From Leisingera sp. M658 (lineage in GTDB: Bacteria; Pseudomonadota; Alphaproteobacteria; Rhodobacterales; Rhodobacteraceae), in NCBI RefSeq assembly GCF_025144145.1, contig NZ_CP083546.1, forward strand, positions 2,682,501 through 2,746,500: DNA of 64,000 nt, in the 5' to 3' direction. How positions within the stretch are numbered: the first letter of the stretch is position 1; each line of letters opens with the position of its first letter. The translations under genes were made by a program, and so were the position numbers. The notes beneath the pieces were generated by a model. It was not told the origin of the DNA. It was given only the letters and a program-made list of their open reading frames with translations, and did not search any database. Shown one piece after another: positions 9,047 to 19,055 of this stretch.

Positions 9047-10729
9047 TTATCTGTGCTCCTCCGCTGCGGTTGCAGCCAAGGCACGGTTGTAGGCCTTTAA
9101 CGCATCTACATGGTACAGCGCGCCGATGATTTCCTCCGTCCCGCCCTCCTCCATCATCACTGGAAGAAAGGCCGCTTCCGCCCGGTCGAACACCGGCATA
9201 GCAGCCTCCAGAGACGCGGAGGCGCGGATGCACAGCCCTTCCTCAACCAGCGCCTGGCAGTCCTCCAGCGGCGCACAGCGGCCGTCGCCCATCGGACGCA
9301 TCACCGCACCGGCGCGGATCAGTGCCAGCAAATAGGCCTGCGGTCCGGCGGCGCAATGAATATTGCGCTTTTCAAGCTGGGTCAGGAAGAAAGAGCGGTC
9401 CACCAGCCGCGAGGCCAGTGCGGTGGACATCGACACCGACACCATCACCGCCAGGCCGATCTGCCAGTCGCCGGTCAGCTCAAACACAATCAAGGTGGTT
9501 GAAATCGGCGCCCCCAGCACTGCAGCGGCAACAGCGCCCATGCCGGCAAAGGCATAAAGGGTGTGGGTGCCTGACACATCCGGCAGCACCGCAGTTGCGA
9601 TCAAGCCAAAGGCCAGGCCGGTCAGCGCGCCGATCATCAGCGACGGCGAAAACACCCCGCCGCCCATACGTCCGCCCATGGTGATCGCCACGGCGGCGGT
9701 TTTGACTGCGGTGAAAATCACCGCCTGCCCCAGCAGCAGCCCGCCGGTCAGCGCCAGCACGGTGGTTTCATAACCGACACCGATGATATGCGGATACCAG
9801 ACAGCAATCACCCCCAGCATCGCGCCGGAGACCGCAGGCCGCAGCCAGCGCGGCAGATGCAGCCGCTCTTGCACAGTGTTGCCCACTTTGTCGGCAAAGA
9901 AGATCGCCCTCATCAGCGCCACCGCCACCAGGCCGCAAATCAGGCCCAGGATCAGAAAGGCCGGCAGCTCCACATAGAACTGCAGCGCACCGGGGGTGTT
10001 CAGGGTGAATTCGGTGACATCGCCGTACTCCAGCCGGTTGATCACTGTTCCGGCAACCGAGGCCACCACGATCGGCGCAAAGGCGTTGACCGAGAAATGC
10101 CGCAGCACCACCTCCATCGCAAACAGCGCACCAGCAATCGGCGCGTTGAAACTGGCAGAGACGCCCGCCGCCACAGCGCAACCGAGCAAATCGCGCCCGG
10201 TAATGCCATCAGCGTTGATCCGGTTGCTGACCCAGGTGGAGATCACCCCCGCCATATGCACCACCGGCCCTTCCCGGCCCGTGGATCCGCCAGTGGACAG
10301 CGTAATGAAAGACGCCAGCGCCGAGGCCAGCCCCTCTTTGTGCTCGACCCTGCCGTCATGCAGTGCGGCGCCTTCGATCACATCCGCAACCGAGCGCACC
10401 CGCCCGTCCGGCGTAAAACGGTCCAGGATCAGGCCGACCACCAGCCCGCCGCCGGCGGCAATGGCGACCAGCGCATACCAGGGAAGCTCTTGCGCATGGG
10501 AATGCAGATAATCAAGATCCGGCGCGCCATAGACCCAGGCCTGCAATGCCGAGATCCCCTTGCGGAAGAATAGCGCGGCAAAACCGGCAGCGACGCCGAT
10601 CAGCAGGGCGATCAGCCAGAACTGGAACTGGCTGGGGCCGCGATGGCGCAGCACCCGCCAGATGTCTTTCAGGCCAGCCAGCCATTGCACAGAAATTGAG
10701 GAAAGCGATGAACGGATTTCTTCTACCAT
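9047..10729 (-). CDS. CLC-family chloride channel/transporter
   Basis: A 560-residue polytopic membrane protein with the CLC signature: TGGSTGREGP around 146-155 with gating Glu153, FNAPIAGALF (194-203), and GGGVFSPSL late in the core. A soluble tail of about 100 residues resembles a CBS pair. At the position of the internal proton glutamate of E. coli ClcA (Glu203) there is Val207, with Glu206 before it. That substitution is known from CLC channels and argues against classic 2 Cl-/1 H+ exchange; function remains inference. The start codon on the minus strand follows a gacaggtt leader. It is monocistronic. Confidence 0.92.
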   Translation of the reverse strand: MVEEIRSSLSSISVQWLAGLKDIWRVLRHRGPSQFQFWLIALLIGVAAGFAALFFRKGISALQAWVYGAPDLDYLHSHAQELPWYALVAIAAGGGLVVGLILDRFTPDGRVRSVADVIEGAALHDGRVEHKEGLASALASFITLSTGGSTGREGPVVHMAGVISTWVSNRINADGITGRDLLGCAVAAGVSASFNAPIAGALFAMEVVLRHFSVNAFAPIVVASVAGTVINRLEYGDVTEFTLNTPGALQFYVELPAFLILGLICGLVAVALMRAIFFADKVGNTVQERLHLPRWLRPAVSGAMLGVIAVWYPHIIGVGYETTVLALTGGLLLGQAVIFTAVKTAAVAITMGGRMGGGVFSPSLMIGALTGLAFGLIATAVLPDVSGTHTLYAFAGMGAVAAAVLGAPISTTLIVFELTGDWQIGLAVMVSVSMSTALASRLVDRSFFLTQLEKRNIHCAAGPQAYLLALIRAGAVMRPMGDGRCAPLEDCQALVEEGLCIRASASLEAAMPVFDRAEAAFLPVMMEEGGTEEIIGALYHVDALKAYNRALAATAAEEHR

Positions 10730-10832
10730 AACCTGTCAGCGGGTCTTTTCTTATTTAATAGCCTACAACTGTCATAAGCCAGTTAAAGAACCCTCACCCG
10801 CAACAGTTTTCCGGCCGCAGTAATCCGGCTGG

Positions 10833-12482
10833 TCACCCGGCCAGCAATGCACGGGCGGCAGCGCGGGCTTCTTCGGTGATAGTATCACCCGACACCATAC
10901 GGGCAAGCTCATCCACCCGCGCAGTATCGGCCAGCGGCACCACCTGCGACAGGGTCATGCCGTCCACCACCTGTTTGCGCACCTGCCAGTGATGGCCGCC
11001 AAGCGCTGCCACTTGCGGCGAATGGGTCACCACCAGCACCTGGCCGCTGGCCGCCAGACTGCGCAGGCGGCGGCCCACGGCATCCGCAGTCGCACCGCCG
11101 ACACCGCGGTCAATTTCATCGAAAATCAAGGTCTTGCTGACATCCTCGCCGCGCAGGCAGACCTTCAATGCCAGCAAAAACCGGCTGAGTTCCCCGCCCG
11201 AGGCGATCTTGTTCAAGGCCCCTGCCGGGGCGCCCGGATTGGTGGCAACGGTAAAGGCCACCGCGTCAATGCCCTCGGGCCCCGGTGCGCAGCTGGAAAT
11301 GCGGGTTTCAAACACCGCCCGTTCCATCTTGAGCGGCGCCAGTTCCGCCATCACCGCCTGATCCAGCGCCGCAGCGCTTTCCCGGCGGGCGGCACTCAGT
11401 TGTTCTGCGGCTTGGGTATAGGCCGCCTCGGCGGCCTTCAATGCGGCCTCCTGATCGGCCAAGTCCTGATCGCCGGCATCCAGTGCCGCCAGCTTGCTGC
11501 GCAGGGTTTCGGCATAGCCGGCCAGCTCATCCGCCTGCACATCATGCTTGCGCGCCAGGCCGCGAATGGCAAAAAGCCGTTCTTCGCAGTCCTCCAGCTC
11601 ACCCGGATTGAATTCCAGATAGCCCAGCACCCGCTCAACCCCGTCCTGGGCATCGCCCAGCTCGATCATCGCGCGGCTAAGGGCCGCCAGCGGTTCCTCC
11701 AGCCCGGTATCGCTTTCCTGGCTGGCAACACCCTCAAGCCAGCGCTGTGCTTCACCCAAGGCCCCCTCGGCACCGTCGCTCAGCAGGGAATGGGCGCGGG
11801 TGATGTCACCGCGGATGCGCTCTGCCGCCTGCATCTGACGGCGGCGGGTGTCCAATGCATCGTCTTCGCCCGGTTGCGGGTCCAGCTTGTCCAGCTCGCC
11901 CACCGCATGGCGCAGGAACTCCTCCTCGGCCCGCACCGCATCTAATGCCGCCCGCGTGGCCCCGACGGTCTTGCGCGCCTTGGCCGCGCCGGTCCAGGCC
12001 GCCCGCACCGCGGCCAGCAGCCCCTGCACATTGGCATATTGATCCAGCAGCGCCATATGCCCGCGCGGATTCAGCAGCCCCCGGTCGTCATGCTGGCCGT
12101 GCAGCTCCACCAGGGTTTCAGACAGCGCCCGCAGCACCTCGCCCGAGCAGCGCCGGTCGTTGACCCAAGCGGTCTTGCGCCCCTCCGCCGTGTTCACCCG
12201 GCGCAGGATCAGCGTTTCGCCGCCGGGCAGGCCGGCCTCTTCCAGAATGGCATGCGCCGGGTGGCCCTTGGCCAGGTCGAACTCGGCCAGAACCTCGCCC
12301 TGCGCGGCGCCCTGGCGCACCAGCTCGGCCCGGCCCCGCCAGCCCAGCACAAACCCCAGACTGTCCAGAAGAATGGATTTGCCGGCGCCGGTCTCGCCGG
12401 TCAGCACATTGAGACCGGGCTGAAAGTTCAGCTCCAGATGATCAATGATCAGGATATCCCGGATATCAAGCGCGCGCAGCAT
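10833..12482 (-). CDS. recN: DNA repair protein RecN
   Basis: A 549-residue SMC-like ATPase acting early at double-strand breaks. Walker A GETGAGKS is at residues 29-36, the signature ASGGELSRF is near 425, and Walker B TLIFDEIDRGVGG follows about 30 residues later. Coiled-coil segments flank the middle. It starts 27 nt after bamD on the same strand, so it probably shares the lpxC-bamD transcript. No LexA box is evident in that short gap. Confidence 0.96.
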   Translation of the reverse strand: MLRALDIRDILIIDHLELNFQPGLNVLTGETGAGKSILLDSLGFVLGWRGRAELVRQGAAQGEVLAEFDLAKGHPAHAILEEAGLPGGETLILRRVNTAEGRKTAWVNDRRCSGEVLRALSETLVELHGQHDDRGLLNPRGHMALLDQYANVQGLLAAVRAAWTGAAKARKTVGATRAALDAVRAEEEFLRHAVGELDKLDPQPGEDDALDTRRRQMQAAERIRGDITRAHSLLSDGAEGALGEAQRWLEGVASQESDTGLEEPLAALSRAMIELGDAQDGVERVLGYLEFNPGELEDCEERLFAIRGLARKHDVQADELAGYAETLRSKLAALDAGDQDLADQEAALKAAEAAYTQAAEQLSAARRESAAALDQAVMAELAPLKMERAVFETRISSCAPGPEGIDAVAFTVATNPGAPAGALNKIASGGELSRFLLALKVCLRGEDVSKTLIFDEIDRGVGGATADAVGRRLRSLAASGQVLVVTHSPQVAALGGHHWQVRKQVVDGMTLSQVVPLADTARVDELARMVSGDTITEEARAAARALLAG

Positions 12483-12509
12483 AGCCCCGCCTCCGTGCAG
12501 CAGCAGCCG

Positions 12510-13358
12510 TTACAACCACTGCCCTTTGACCGTCTGACGGTAGATCTGGCTCAGCCAGTTATTGCCGCGGTCCCGCATTTTAAGCCCGTTTGCAGTCAGC
12601 AGCTTATAGCTGCTGTCATACCATTCGGTGGACTGGAAGTTATGGCCCAGAATGGCACCCGCAGTCTGCGCCTCGTCGGTCAGGCCCAGCGACAAATACC
12701 CCTCAACCAGCCGGTGCAGCGCTTCGGCTGTGTGGCTGGTGGTCTGGAAATCCTCGACCACCACCCGGAACCGGTTGATGGCCGACGTGTAATGGCCCCG
12801 GCGCAGATAATAGCGGCCGATCTCCATTTCCTTGCCCGCCAGATGGTCAAAGGCCAGGTCGAATTTCAGGATCGCCGAGGTGGCATATTCGCTGTCGGGA
12901 TAGACCTCGATCACCGTGCGCAGCGCCTGCAGCGCCTGGAAAGTCAGGCCCTGGTCGCGGCCGACTTCGTCGATCTGGTCATAATAGCTGAGGGCAAGCA
13001 GATACTGGGCATAAGCCGCATCTTCATCCGCCGGGTAGAAATCGATGAACCGCTGCGCGGCTGCGCGGCTGTTCTCGTAATCCTTGGTGCTGTGATAGGC
13101 AAAGGCCTGCATGATCACCGCCTGCTTGGCCCATTCAGAATAGGGGTACAGGCGTTCGATCTCGGAAAAGTAATAGGCCGCGTCCTTGGGCTGTTTCTGG
13201 GCCAGCTCAAACTCGCCGCGCCCATAGATCTGCTCGGGCGTGAAGGCTTCCAGCGACTCGCCTTTCTTGACCGCGCCGCCGTCTCCGCCGCAGCCCGCAA
13301 GGGCCGCCATCAGAAGGACCGCGCCGAGGGTTTTGGCTCCCGCCCTGATGCCGTTCAT
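12510..13358 (-). CDS. bamD: outer membrane assembly lipoprotein BamD
   Basis: A 282-residue lipoprotein of the BAM complex that inserts beta-barrel proteins. A signal peptide ends in the lipobox LAGC with Cys23. TPR-like repeats follow (PEQIYGRGEFELAQKQPKDA, then FERLYPYSEWAKQA-like repeats), ending at about residue 260. ATG 13358 is preferred to the GTG at 13373 because it gives a compact signal peptide and has gaggttagg just upstream. recN follows 27 nt later and lpxC lies 237 nt upstream. Confidence 0.94.
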   Translation of the reverse strand: MNGIRAGAKTLGAVLLMAALAGCGGDGGAVKKGESLEAFTPEQIYGRGEFELAQKQPKDAAYYFSEIERLYPYSEWAKQAVIMQAFAYHSTKDYENSRAAAQRFIDFYPADEDAAYAQYLLALSYYDQIDEVGRDQGLTFQALQALRTVIEVYPDSEYATSAILKFDLAFDHLAGKEMEIGRYYLRRGHYTSAINRFRVVVEDFQTTSHTAEALHRLVEGYLSLGLTDEAQTAGAILGHNFQSTEWYDSSYKLLTANGLKMRDRGNNWLSQIYRQTVKGQWL

Positions 13359-13595
13359 AGTGCCTAACCTCACCGTCTTTAACTTACGGGTGTCCGCCCC
13401 GGTTATGCCGTCTCTAGCACATTCAAATGGCGTGCAAAACGCCTTTCGCCACTTCCGCGTTCACATGGCAGAGAAAGCGGGCAATGGTCAAGTCCGCCCT
13501 GCTGTTCCTGCTCCCTTCTGCCGCCCTCAGCACAGGAAAAGACCCGGGACACTCACGCCCCGGGCCAGTCTGCCGCTCGTTCCTGGTTTTTTGCC

Positions 13596-14531
13596 TTATG
13601 CCACGCGCCGCTGTTCGGCCGGGATTTCCGACCAGATCAGACCCTGCCCCGGCAGCCGCGCGGTCATCGCTGCATCGCAGGCGACGGCCCGGACCGCGCC
13701 CGGCTCCGCAAACAGGGCACGCAGCAATGTGTTGGTCAGCGCATGCCCCGCGCGCTCGCCAACATACCGCCCCAAGATCGGCCCCCCAGCCAGTGCCAGA
13801 TCCCCAAGGGCATCCAGCATCTTGTGGCGCACAGGCTCATCCGAATGACGCAGGCCTGCGCCGCTCTCAACCCGTTCTCCGTCAAACACAACGGCGTTTT
13901 CGCCCGGCACACCGCCCAGGGCGAGACCATTGGCCTGCATCGCTTCCACGTCTGCCTGACGGCAGAAGGTGCGGCTGTCGCACAGCTCGCGTGCAAAGCT
14001 GCCGTTGCGCATATCCAGAACCTTGCTCTGACGGCCGATGGCGGCCTCGGCAAAGTCGATATGGAATTCAATGCTCAGCCGGTCGCTGGGCAGCAGAGTG
14101 GCACGGGCGCCGTCCTTCTCCACCGTCACCGGCTTCAGTACTTCATATGCCATGATCGGCACGCCCAGCCGGCGTACGCCGTATTGCATGATGCCGCGCA
14201 CAAACGGTGCCGAGGAGCCGTCAACGATCGGCACTTCCGGCCCGTCGATTTCGATCAGCGCGTTGTGCACGCCGCAACCGGCCAATGCGGCCATGATGTG
14301 TTCCACGGTGGAAACGCTGACGCCGGAGGTGTTGATCAGCCGGGTGCACAGCGGGCTGCGCTCAACCAGGTCCCAGAGCGCCGGAACCAGGGTGTTGCCC
14401 AATGCAATGTCGGTGCGCTTGAAGACGATGCCATGCCCTGCCGGAGCCGGGATCAGGACCATGCGTGCAGGCTGGCCGGAATGCAGGCCGGGCCCTTCAA
14501 ATGCTACCGATGCTTTGAGCGTATTCTGCAC
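13596..14531 (-). CDS. lpxC: UDP-3-O-acyl-GlcNAc deacetylase LpxC
   Basis: A 311-residue zinc amidase catalysing the first committed step of lipid A synthesis. The zinc ligands are His78 (TVEHIMAAL), His236 and Asp240 (VRHKMLDALGD), and His263 (GHALTN) is the catalytic histidine; the spacing matches the E. coli enzyme. It follows ftsZ on the same strand, as in many proteobacteria, but a strong terminator separates them, so lpxC likely has its own promoter in the 212-bp gap. Confidence 0.97.
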   Translation of the reverse strand: MQNTLKASVAFEGPGLHSGQPARMVLIPAPAGHGIVFKRTDIALGNTLVPALWDLVERSPLCTRLINTSGVSVSTVEHIMAALAGCGVHNALIEIDGPEVPIVDGSSAPFVRGIMQYGVRRLGVPIMAYEVLKPVTVEKDGARATLLPSDRLSIEFHIDFAEAAIGRQSKVLDMRNGSFARELCDSRTFCRQADVEAMQANGLALGGVPGENAVVFDGERVESGAGLRHSDEPVRHKMLDALGDLALAGGPILGRYVGERAGHALTNTLLRALFAEPGAVRAVACDAAMTARLPGQGLIWSEIPAEQRRVA

Positions 14532-14692
14532 GTTGCGCCTCGTTCCACTGTTTCCGGCCTCATGGGACCGTGTTGCGAACGAGAGTTAAGGTTTTGCAAA
14601 AAAACCTACAACTCAATCTTTGTAACGGATTGAAACATGGCTGTAACAGATAAGCAAAACACCGCTCAAAATCGCGCAATTGGCTGAAATGC

Positions 14693-14722
14693 AAAAATAA
14701 AAAGCCGCCCGAAGGCGGCTTT
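14693..14722 (-). terminator. rho-independent terminator after ftsZ
   Basis: On the minus strand, a 9-bp stem (aaagccgcc 14701-14709 with ggcggcttt 14714-14722) is followed by a T-rich tract (14693-14703). It lies 22 nt after the ftsZ stop. A-T symmetry makes it potentially bidirectional. Confidence 0.9.
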
Positions 14723-14743
14723 TGCAATCTGTTTTGTGATCCG

Positions 14744-16447
14744 TCAGTTTGCTTGGCGGCGCAGGAATGCGGGGATTTCGATGCGTTCCTGGTCCGGGTC
14801 ATGCTGCTGCGCCTGCACCGGTTGCTGCTGGGCTGCGGCGGCCGGAGCCTGCATGGCCGGCTGCTGGCGTGCGGCCTGCGGCGGCTGTTTGCCTGCCGGA
14901 GCGTCGGCTGTGCCGGTCATCCGGTGGATCAGGGAATTCAGCCCAAAGCGGCGCTGCCCGTCGGGCTGCTGCTGTGCATTCTGCTGCTGTTGCTGCTGCG
15001 GTGCCGGTGCGGCCGGGGCCGCCGCCGCACGCGGCTGCTGGACCCGCTGCGCTGCCGCCTGCAGACGCTCCAGCGCTTGCGGCGACGGGGTGCCCGGAGC
15101 CGGTGCCCGCGGCGCCACAAAAGCATCGGGCTGCGGCTCGGCTGCTGTTGCCTGCGGACGGAATTCCGGAACCTGCGGCTGATAGGCCGGCGGCGGCAGG
15201 CCGTCGTTGTCCACCAGTTCCGGCTCTTCAAAAATGTCTTCAGCCTGCTCCTGCGCGGCGGCCTGCTGCGCGTTCATCTCTTCGAACAGCGAAGGCTCTT
15301 CCAACTGCGGGGCAGCTTCGGGTTGAACAGGCTCCGGGGCTGCGGCTGCAACTGCGGGCTGGGCAACCGGGGTTTCCAGCTCCAACGGCGCCGGACGGGT
15401 GTCTTCGACACTGACAGTCTGGCGCAGCGGTGCCGACATCGGACGGCGCGGCACCGGCATTTCGGTGTTCACATCCACCGCGTCGATACCGGTGGCAACA
15501 ACGGAGACCCGCATCTTGCCTTCCATGCCGGTGTCCAGGGTCGAGCCGACAATGATGTTGGCATCCGGATCCACTTCCTCGCGGATACGGTTGGCGGCCT
15601 CGTCCAGTTCAAACAGGGTCAAATCGTGCGAGCCGGTGATGTTGATCAGCACGCCGCGCGCGCCGCGCAGGCTGATTTCGTCCAGCAGCGGGTTGGCAAT
15701 CGCCTTTTCGGCAGCCTGGACCGCGCGGTCCTCGCCCTCGCCCTCGCCGGTGCCCATCATCGCCTTGCCCATCTCGTCCATCACCGCGCGGACGTCGGCA
15801 AAGTCAAGGTTGATCAGGCCCGGGCGCACCATCAGGTCAGTCACGCCTTTGACACCCTGATACAGCACATCATCCGCCATCGAGAACGCCTCGGTGAAAG
15901 TGGTCTTCTCGTTGGCCAGGCGGAACAAGTTCTGGTTCGGAATGATGATCAGCGTATCGACAACCTTCTGCAGGCTTTCGACACCTGCCTCAGCCTGGCG
16001 CATCCGCTTAAGGCCTTCGAACTGGAACGGCTTGGTGACAACGCCGACGGTCAGAACGCCCAGTTCCCGCGCAGCCTGCGCAATGATCGGCGCCGCACCG
16101 GTGCCGGTGCCGCCGCCCATGCCGGCAGTGATAAAGCACATATGCGCGCCGGCCAGATGGTCGACGATCTGCTCAATGCTTTCCTCAGCCGCAGCCGAGC
16201 CCACCTGCGGACGGGCGCCTGCGCCCAGTCCTTCGGTCACCTTCACACCCAGCTGGATGCGGCTCTTGGCCGAGGCCTGCTGCAGCGCCTGCGCGTCGGT
16301 GTTGGCCACGACGAATTCAACGCCGTCCAATTCCTTGGCAATCATGTTGTTGACGGCGTTGCCGCCGGCCCCGCCGACACCAAATACCGTGATCTTCGGC
16401 TTTAACTCTTCTTGCCCGGGCATCGAAAGATTCAACGTCATGCTCAT
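14744..16447 (-). CDS. ftsZ: cell division GTPase FtsZ
   Basis: A 567-residue tubulin homologue that forms the Z ring. The tubulin signature GGGTGTG is at residues 111-117 and the T7 loop region ([11 protein letters not shown]) lies near 225. The conserved GTPase core ends at about 335. About 215 residues of Gln/Pro/Ala-rich linker follow, ending in the conserved C-terminal peptide ([11 protein letters not shown]) that binds FtsA and other partners. The linker is far longer than in E. coli but usual for alphaproteobacteria. The start has acaggcggt upstream; an internal ATG two codons later is also possible. Confidence 0.98.
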   Translation of the reverse strand: MSMTLNLSMPGQEELKPKITVFGVGGAGGNAVNNMIAKELDGVEFVVANTDAQALQQASAKSRIQLGVKVTEGLGAGARPQVGSAAAEESIEQIVDHLAGAHMCFITAGMGGGTGTGAAPIIAQAARELGVLTVGVVTKPFQFEGLKRMRQAEAGVESLQKVVDTLIIIPNQNLFRLANEKTTFTEAFSMADDVLYQGVKGVTDLMVRPGLINLDFADVRAVMDEMGKAMMGTGEGEGEDRAVQAAEKAIANPLLDEISLRGARGVLINITGSHDLTLFELDEAANRIREEVDPDANIIVGSTLDTGMEGKMRVSVVATGIDAVDVNTEMPVPRRPMSAPLRQTVSVEDTRPAPLELETPVAQPAVAAAAPEPVQPEAAPQLEEPSLFEEMNAQQAAAQEQAEDIFEEPELVDNDGLPPPAYQPQVPEFRPQATAAEPQPDAFVAPRAPAPGTPSPQALERLQAAAQRVQQPRAAAAPAAPAPQQQQQQNAQQQPDGQRRFGLNSLIHRMTGTADAPAGKQPPQAARQQPAMQAPAAAAQQQPVQAQQHDPDQERIEIPAFLRRQAN

Positions 16448-16816
16448 ACCGCCTGTGTTACCCGCCCTTCCCGCAAAGGGCTTTTTCCTGTGCTATTCAC
16501 CATAATCCTACCGCGCAGAGGGAGTTTCGTCATCCCAAAAAGCACAATGTGCCACAAAATACGGCCTCATTCTGAGGTCTAAACCGCGGTATTTCGCCGT
16601 CCCTAGCAGATATGGGGGATCCAGCACAAGCCACACACAACACAGCTGCAGCCTCCGCAAAATCACTTCTGCAGAAGACATCTTTCCTGATACGTGGCTG
16701 GCCACTGCCCGGCCTGCTGAATCGCCGCGTTTGCCGCGGACGTTAAGAACAACCTAACGGGTCCTGCCGGCGCTGTCACGCCCTGTTTGACCCGTCTGGC
16801 AGAATTGAAAAGCGGC
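16448..16816. other. ftsA-ftsZ intergenic region
   Basis: 369 bases with no convincing gene. The length suggests a dedicated ftsZ promoter. The only motif I can point to is a degenerate CtrA-like site at 16743-16757. Confidence 0.6.
16743..16757. promoter_or_regulatory. candidate CtrA-like half-degenerate site
   Basis: The sequence is TTAA, 7 bases, CTAA (on the minus strand TTAG-N7-TTAA), one mismatch from the CtrA consensus TTAA-N7-TTAA. It is about 300 bp upstream of ftsZ. CtrA control of division genes is known in alphaproteobacteria; here it is only a motif match. Confidence 0.25.
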
Positions 16817-18151
16817 TTACCAGTTGTCCCGGAACCAGCGCACAGCACGGCCCAAAGTGCCCGCCGGATGACGGCTGGCGGGCATCTCGAAGTCCCACCA
16901 TTCGTCCTGCGGATGGGCCGCAAACAGGCACAGCCCCACGGCTGAGGCAAAGCCCGGCCCGGTCGCCGATTGCGGCAGGCCGTGAACGCGCAAGGGCCGC
17001 CCCAGACGCACCTGCTGGCCCAGGATACGGCTGGCCAGCCCGTCCAGCCCCATGATCTGGCTGGAGCCGCCGGTCAGCACGATCTGCTGGCTGGGGAGAT
17101 ATTCGAAACCCGCCGCATCCAGCCGTGCCCGCACCTCTTCCAGGATTTCTTCGACGCGGGGCCGCATGATGCCGATCAGCTCGGCGCGGCTGACAGTGCG
17201 CCGGTCATGTTCCCAATCGCCGGTGTCACCGCCGATATCGATCATGTCGCGGTCGTCGGCTCCGGTGGCATGCACCCCGCCGCAAAAGGTCTTGATCCGC
17301 TCCGCGTTGGTCAGCGGCACCCCCAGCCCCATCGAAATGTCGCTGGTGATGTGATCGCCACCCAGACGCACCGCGTCGGCGTAGATCATATGCTTCTTCA
17401 TAAAGACCGAGATCGAAGTGGAACCGCCGCCCATGTCGATACAGGCAGCACCCAGCTCCTGCTCGTCCTCGACCAGTGCCGAAAACCCCGAGGCATAGGC
17501 CGACGACGCAATCCCCGCCAGTTCCAGATCGCAGCGCTGGATGCAGCGCACCAGGTTTTGCACCGCGATGGCATCCACCGTCAGCATATGCATGTCGACC
17601 GCCAGCGTCTGCCCCATCTGACCGCGCGGATCCCCCAGGCCGGACCGGTTATCCAGCGCAAAGTTCACCGGCTGCGCATGTATCACCTCGCGGCCCGCGC
17701 CGTATTCCGGCACCTCGCAGGAGGCCAGCACCTGTGCCACCTCATGCTCCGAGACCACCTGCCCCTCAAGATCCAGCTTGGCATCCAGCCCGTATGAGCG
17801 CGGATTGGCGCCCGAGAAACAGGCGATCACGTGATCGACCCGCACCTCTGCCATCTTCTGTGCGGCCTGCACTGCGGTGCGGATGGCGCGTTCGGTTTCC
17901 TGCATGGCGTTGATTTCGCCGAACTGCACCCCGCGCGACCGCGTGGTTGCCGCCCCGATCACCCGGAACCCCGACTGCCCGGCCAAGGCGCCGATGGATC
18001 CGTCCTCGCTCAGCCGTCCGCTGCCGTCGAACCGCAGCACCAGGCAAGCGATTTTAGAGCTGCCCACGTCCAGAATGGCCACCACGCCGCGCTGCATCGC
18101 CTGGCGCCGCATCTGCCGCATCGCCCGCTGCGATTGATAGAGATCTGTCAT
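16817..18151 (-). CDS. ftsA: cell division protein FtsA
   Basis: A 444-residue actin-family protein that anchors FtsZ to the membrane and recruits the late divisome. Visible are the phosphate-1 motif AILDVGSSKIACL near residue 28, ACIDMGGGSTSISVF in the second half, and VLTGGSSQIMGLDGLA near 370. The Trp-rich C-terminus (RAVRWFRDNW) fits the membrane-targeting helix. The ATG at 18151 is chosen because it lies one base after the ftsQ stop, with a G-rich ribosome site inside the end of ftsQ; an upstream ATG at 18169 would add six unconserved residues. Confidence 0.96.
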   Translation of the reverse strand: MTDLYQSQRAMRQMRRQAMQRGVVAILDVGSSKIACLVLRFDGSGRLSEDGSIGALAGQSGFRVIGAATTRSRGVQFGEINAMQETERAIRTAVQAAQKMAEVRVDHVIACFSGANPRSYGLDAKLDLEGQVVSEHEVAQVLASCEVPEYGAGREVIHAQPVNFALDNRSGLGDPRGQMGQTLAVDMHMLTVDAIAVQNLVRCIQRCDLELAGIASSAYASGFSALVEDEQELGAACIDMGGGSTSISVFMKKHMIYADAVRLGGDHITSDISMGLGVPLTNAERIKTFCGGVHATGADDRDMIDIGGDTGDWEHDRRTVSRAELIGIMRPRVEEILEEVRARLDAAGFEYLPSQQIVLTGGSSQIMGLDGLASRILGQQVRLGRPLRVHGLPQSATGPGFASAVGLCLFAAHPQDEWWDFEMPASRHPAGTLGRAVRWFRDNW

Positions 18152-18152
18152 G

Positions 18153-19055
18153 CTACTGCCCGCCCCCATTCAGCTGCCGGATCCGCCACCAGTTTTCCAC
18201 TGAGTTTTCGGTCATACGCACGGTCGGGCGCCCAGCCAGGCGCATATCCACCGCTGCCACATCGCGTTCCAGCAAATCCTGCACTTCACTTACCGCCAGC
18301 ACCCGCTCCAGCGCCCGCACCGGCTGCTCGGCCGGCAGCATGATCCGCTGCTTGCGGTCCAGCACCACGTCCCAGCGCCGCTCGCCCACCCGGACCAGCC
18401 CGCGCAGCCGCGGCCCCAGCGGCTTGGCCGCTGCAAACAGCCGCAGCGCCTGTGCCGCGTGTTGCCCGGCCCCCTTGCCCGCGATCAGCGGCAGGTCCGG
18501 GTGCAGGTTGCGGCGGCCCAGCTCGGCCACGTGAATGCCATTCTCATCCAGCAGCGCCAGCCCCTCGCGGCTGCGCCAGATCAGCGCCGGCGTGCGTTCC
18601 TCGACGTCCACCTGCAGGATGCCGCCGGGGCGGATCCGCACGCTTGCAGTCTTGACCGGGTCCAGCCCGGTGATCACATCGCGGATCTGCTCCAGATCCA
18701 GATCAAAGGAGCTGACGGGAAAATCCGCCGGCACCACCACGCGGATGTCCTGCGCCACGCTTAAGCCCGCCCCGTCCACCGCCATCACATTGACCATGAA
18801 CTCGGGCCGCTCCTCGATTGCGGCGCGGGCATCGCTGACCAGCCCCTGCAGCGCGGCCCGGCGGCTCTCATCCGCCAGATAGGCGCTGCCGGCTGCAAAA
18901 ATCAGGCAGAACGGCACCCCGACGCGCAGGCCGAACCGGATACCCGGCGTCAGCATCCAGCGTTGCAGCCGGTACTTCAGCCGCGACGGCGCCGGATCCG
19001 CCCGTCCCTCGCCGCCGCCGCCACTGCGGCGCAAGCGCCCCTTCAGCGGTTGCAT
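18153..19055 (-). CDS. ftsQ: cell division protein FtsQ
   Basis: A 300-residue bitopic divisome protein. A basic cytoplasmic N-terminus is followed by one transmembrane segment (about residues 40-60), a POTRA-like domain (about 75-150) and the FtsQ domain containing [17 protein letters not shown] and [11 protein letters not shown]. FtsQ links FtsL and FtsB to the early divisome. It overlaps ddl by 13 nt and abuts ftsA, so the three are translationally coupled. Confidence 0.93.
   Translation of the reverse strand: MQPLKGRLRRSGGGGEGRADPAPSRLKYRLQRWMLTPGIRFGLRVGVPFCLIFAAGSAYLADESRRAALQGLVSDARAAIEERPEFMVNVMAVDGAGLSVAQDIRVVVPADFPVSSFDLDLEQIRDVITGLDPVKTASVRIRPGGILQVDVEERTPALIWRSREGLALLDENGIHVAELGRRNLHPDLPLIAGKGAGQHAAQALRLFAAAKPLGPRLRGLVRVGERRWDVVLDRKQRIMLPAEQPVRALERVLAVSEVQDLLERDVAAVDMRLAGRPTVRMTENSVENWWRIRQLNGGGQ

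Noticed and set aside
14753-16405. Open frame of 550 codons opposite ftsZ
   Set aside because: Antisense shadow; composition is Arg/Gly/Leu-rich and ftsZ is unambiguous.
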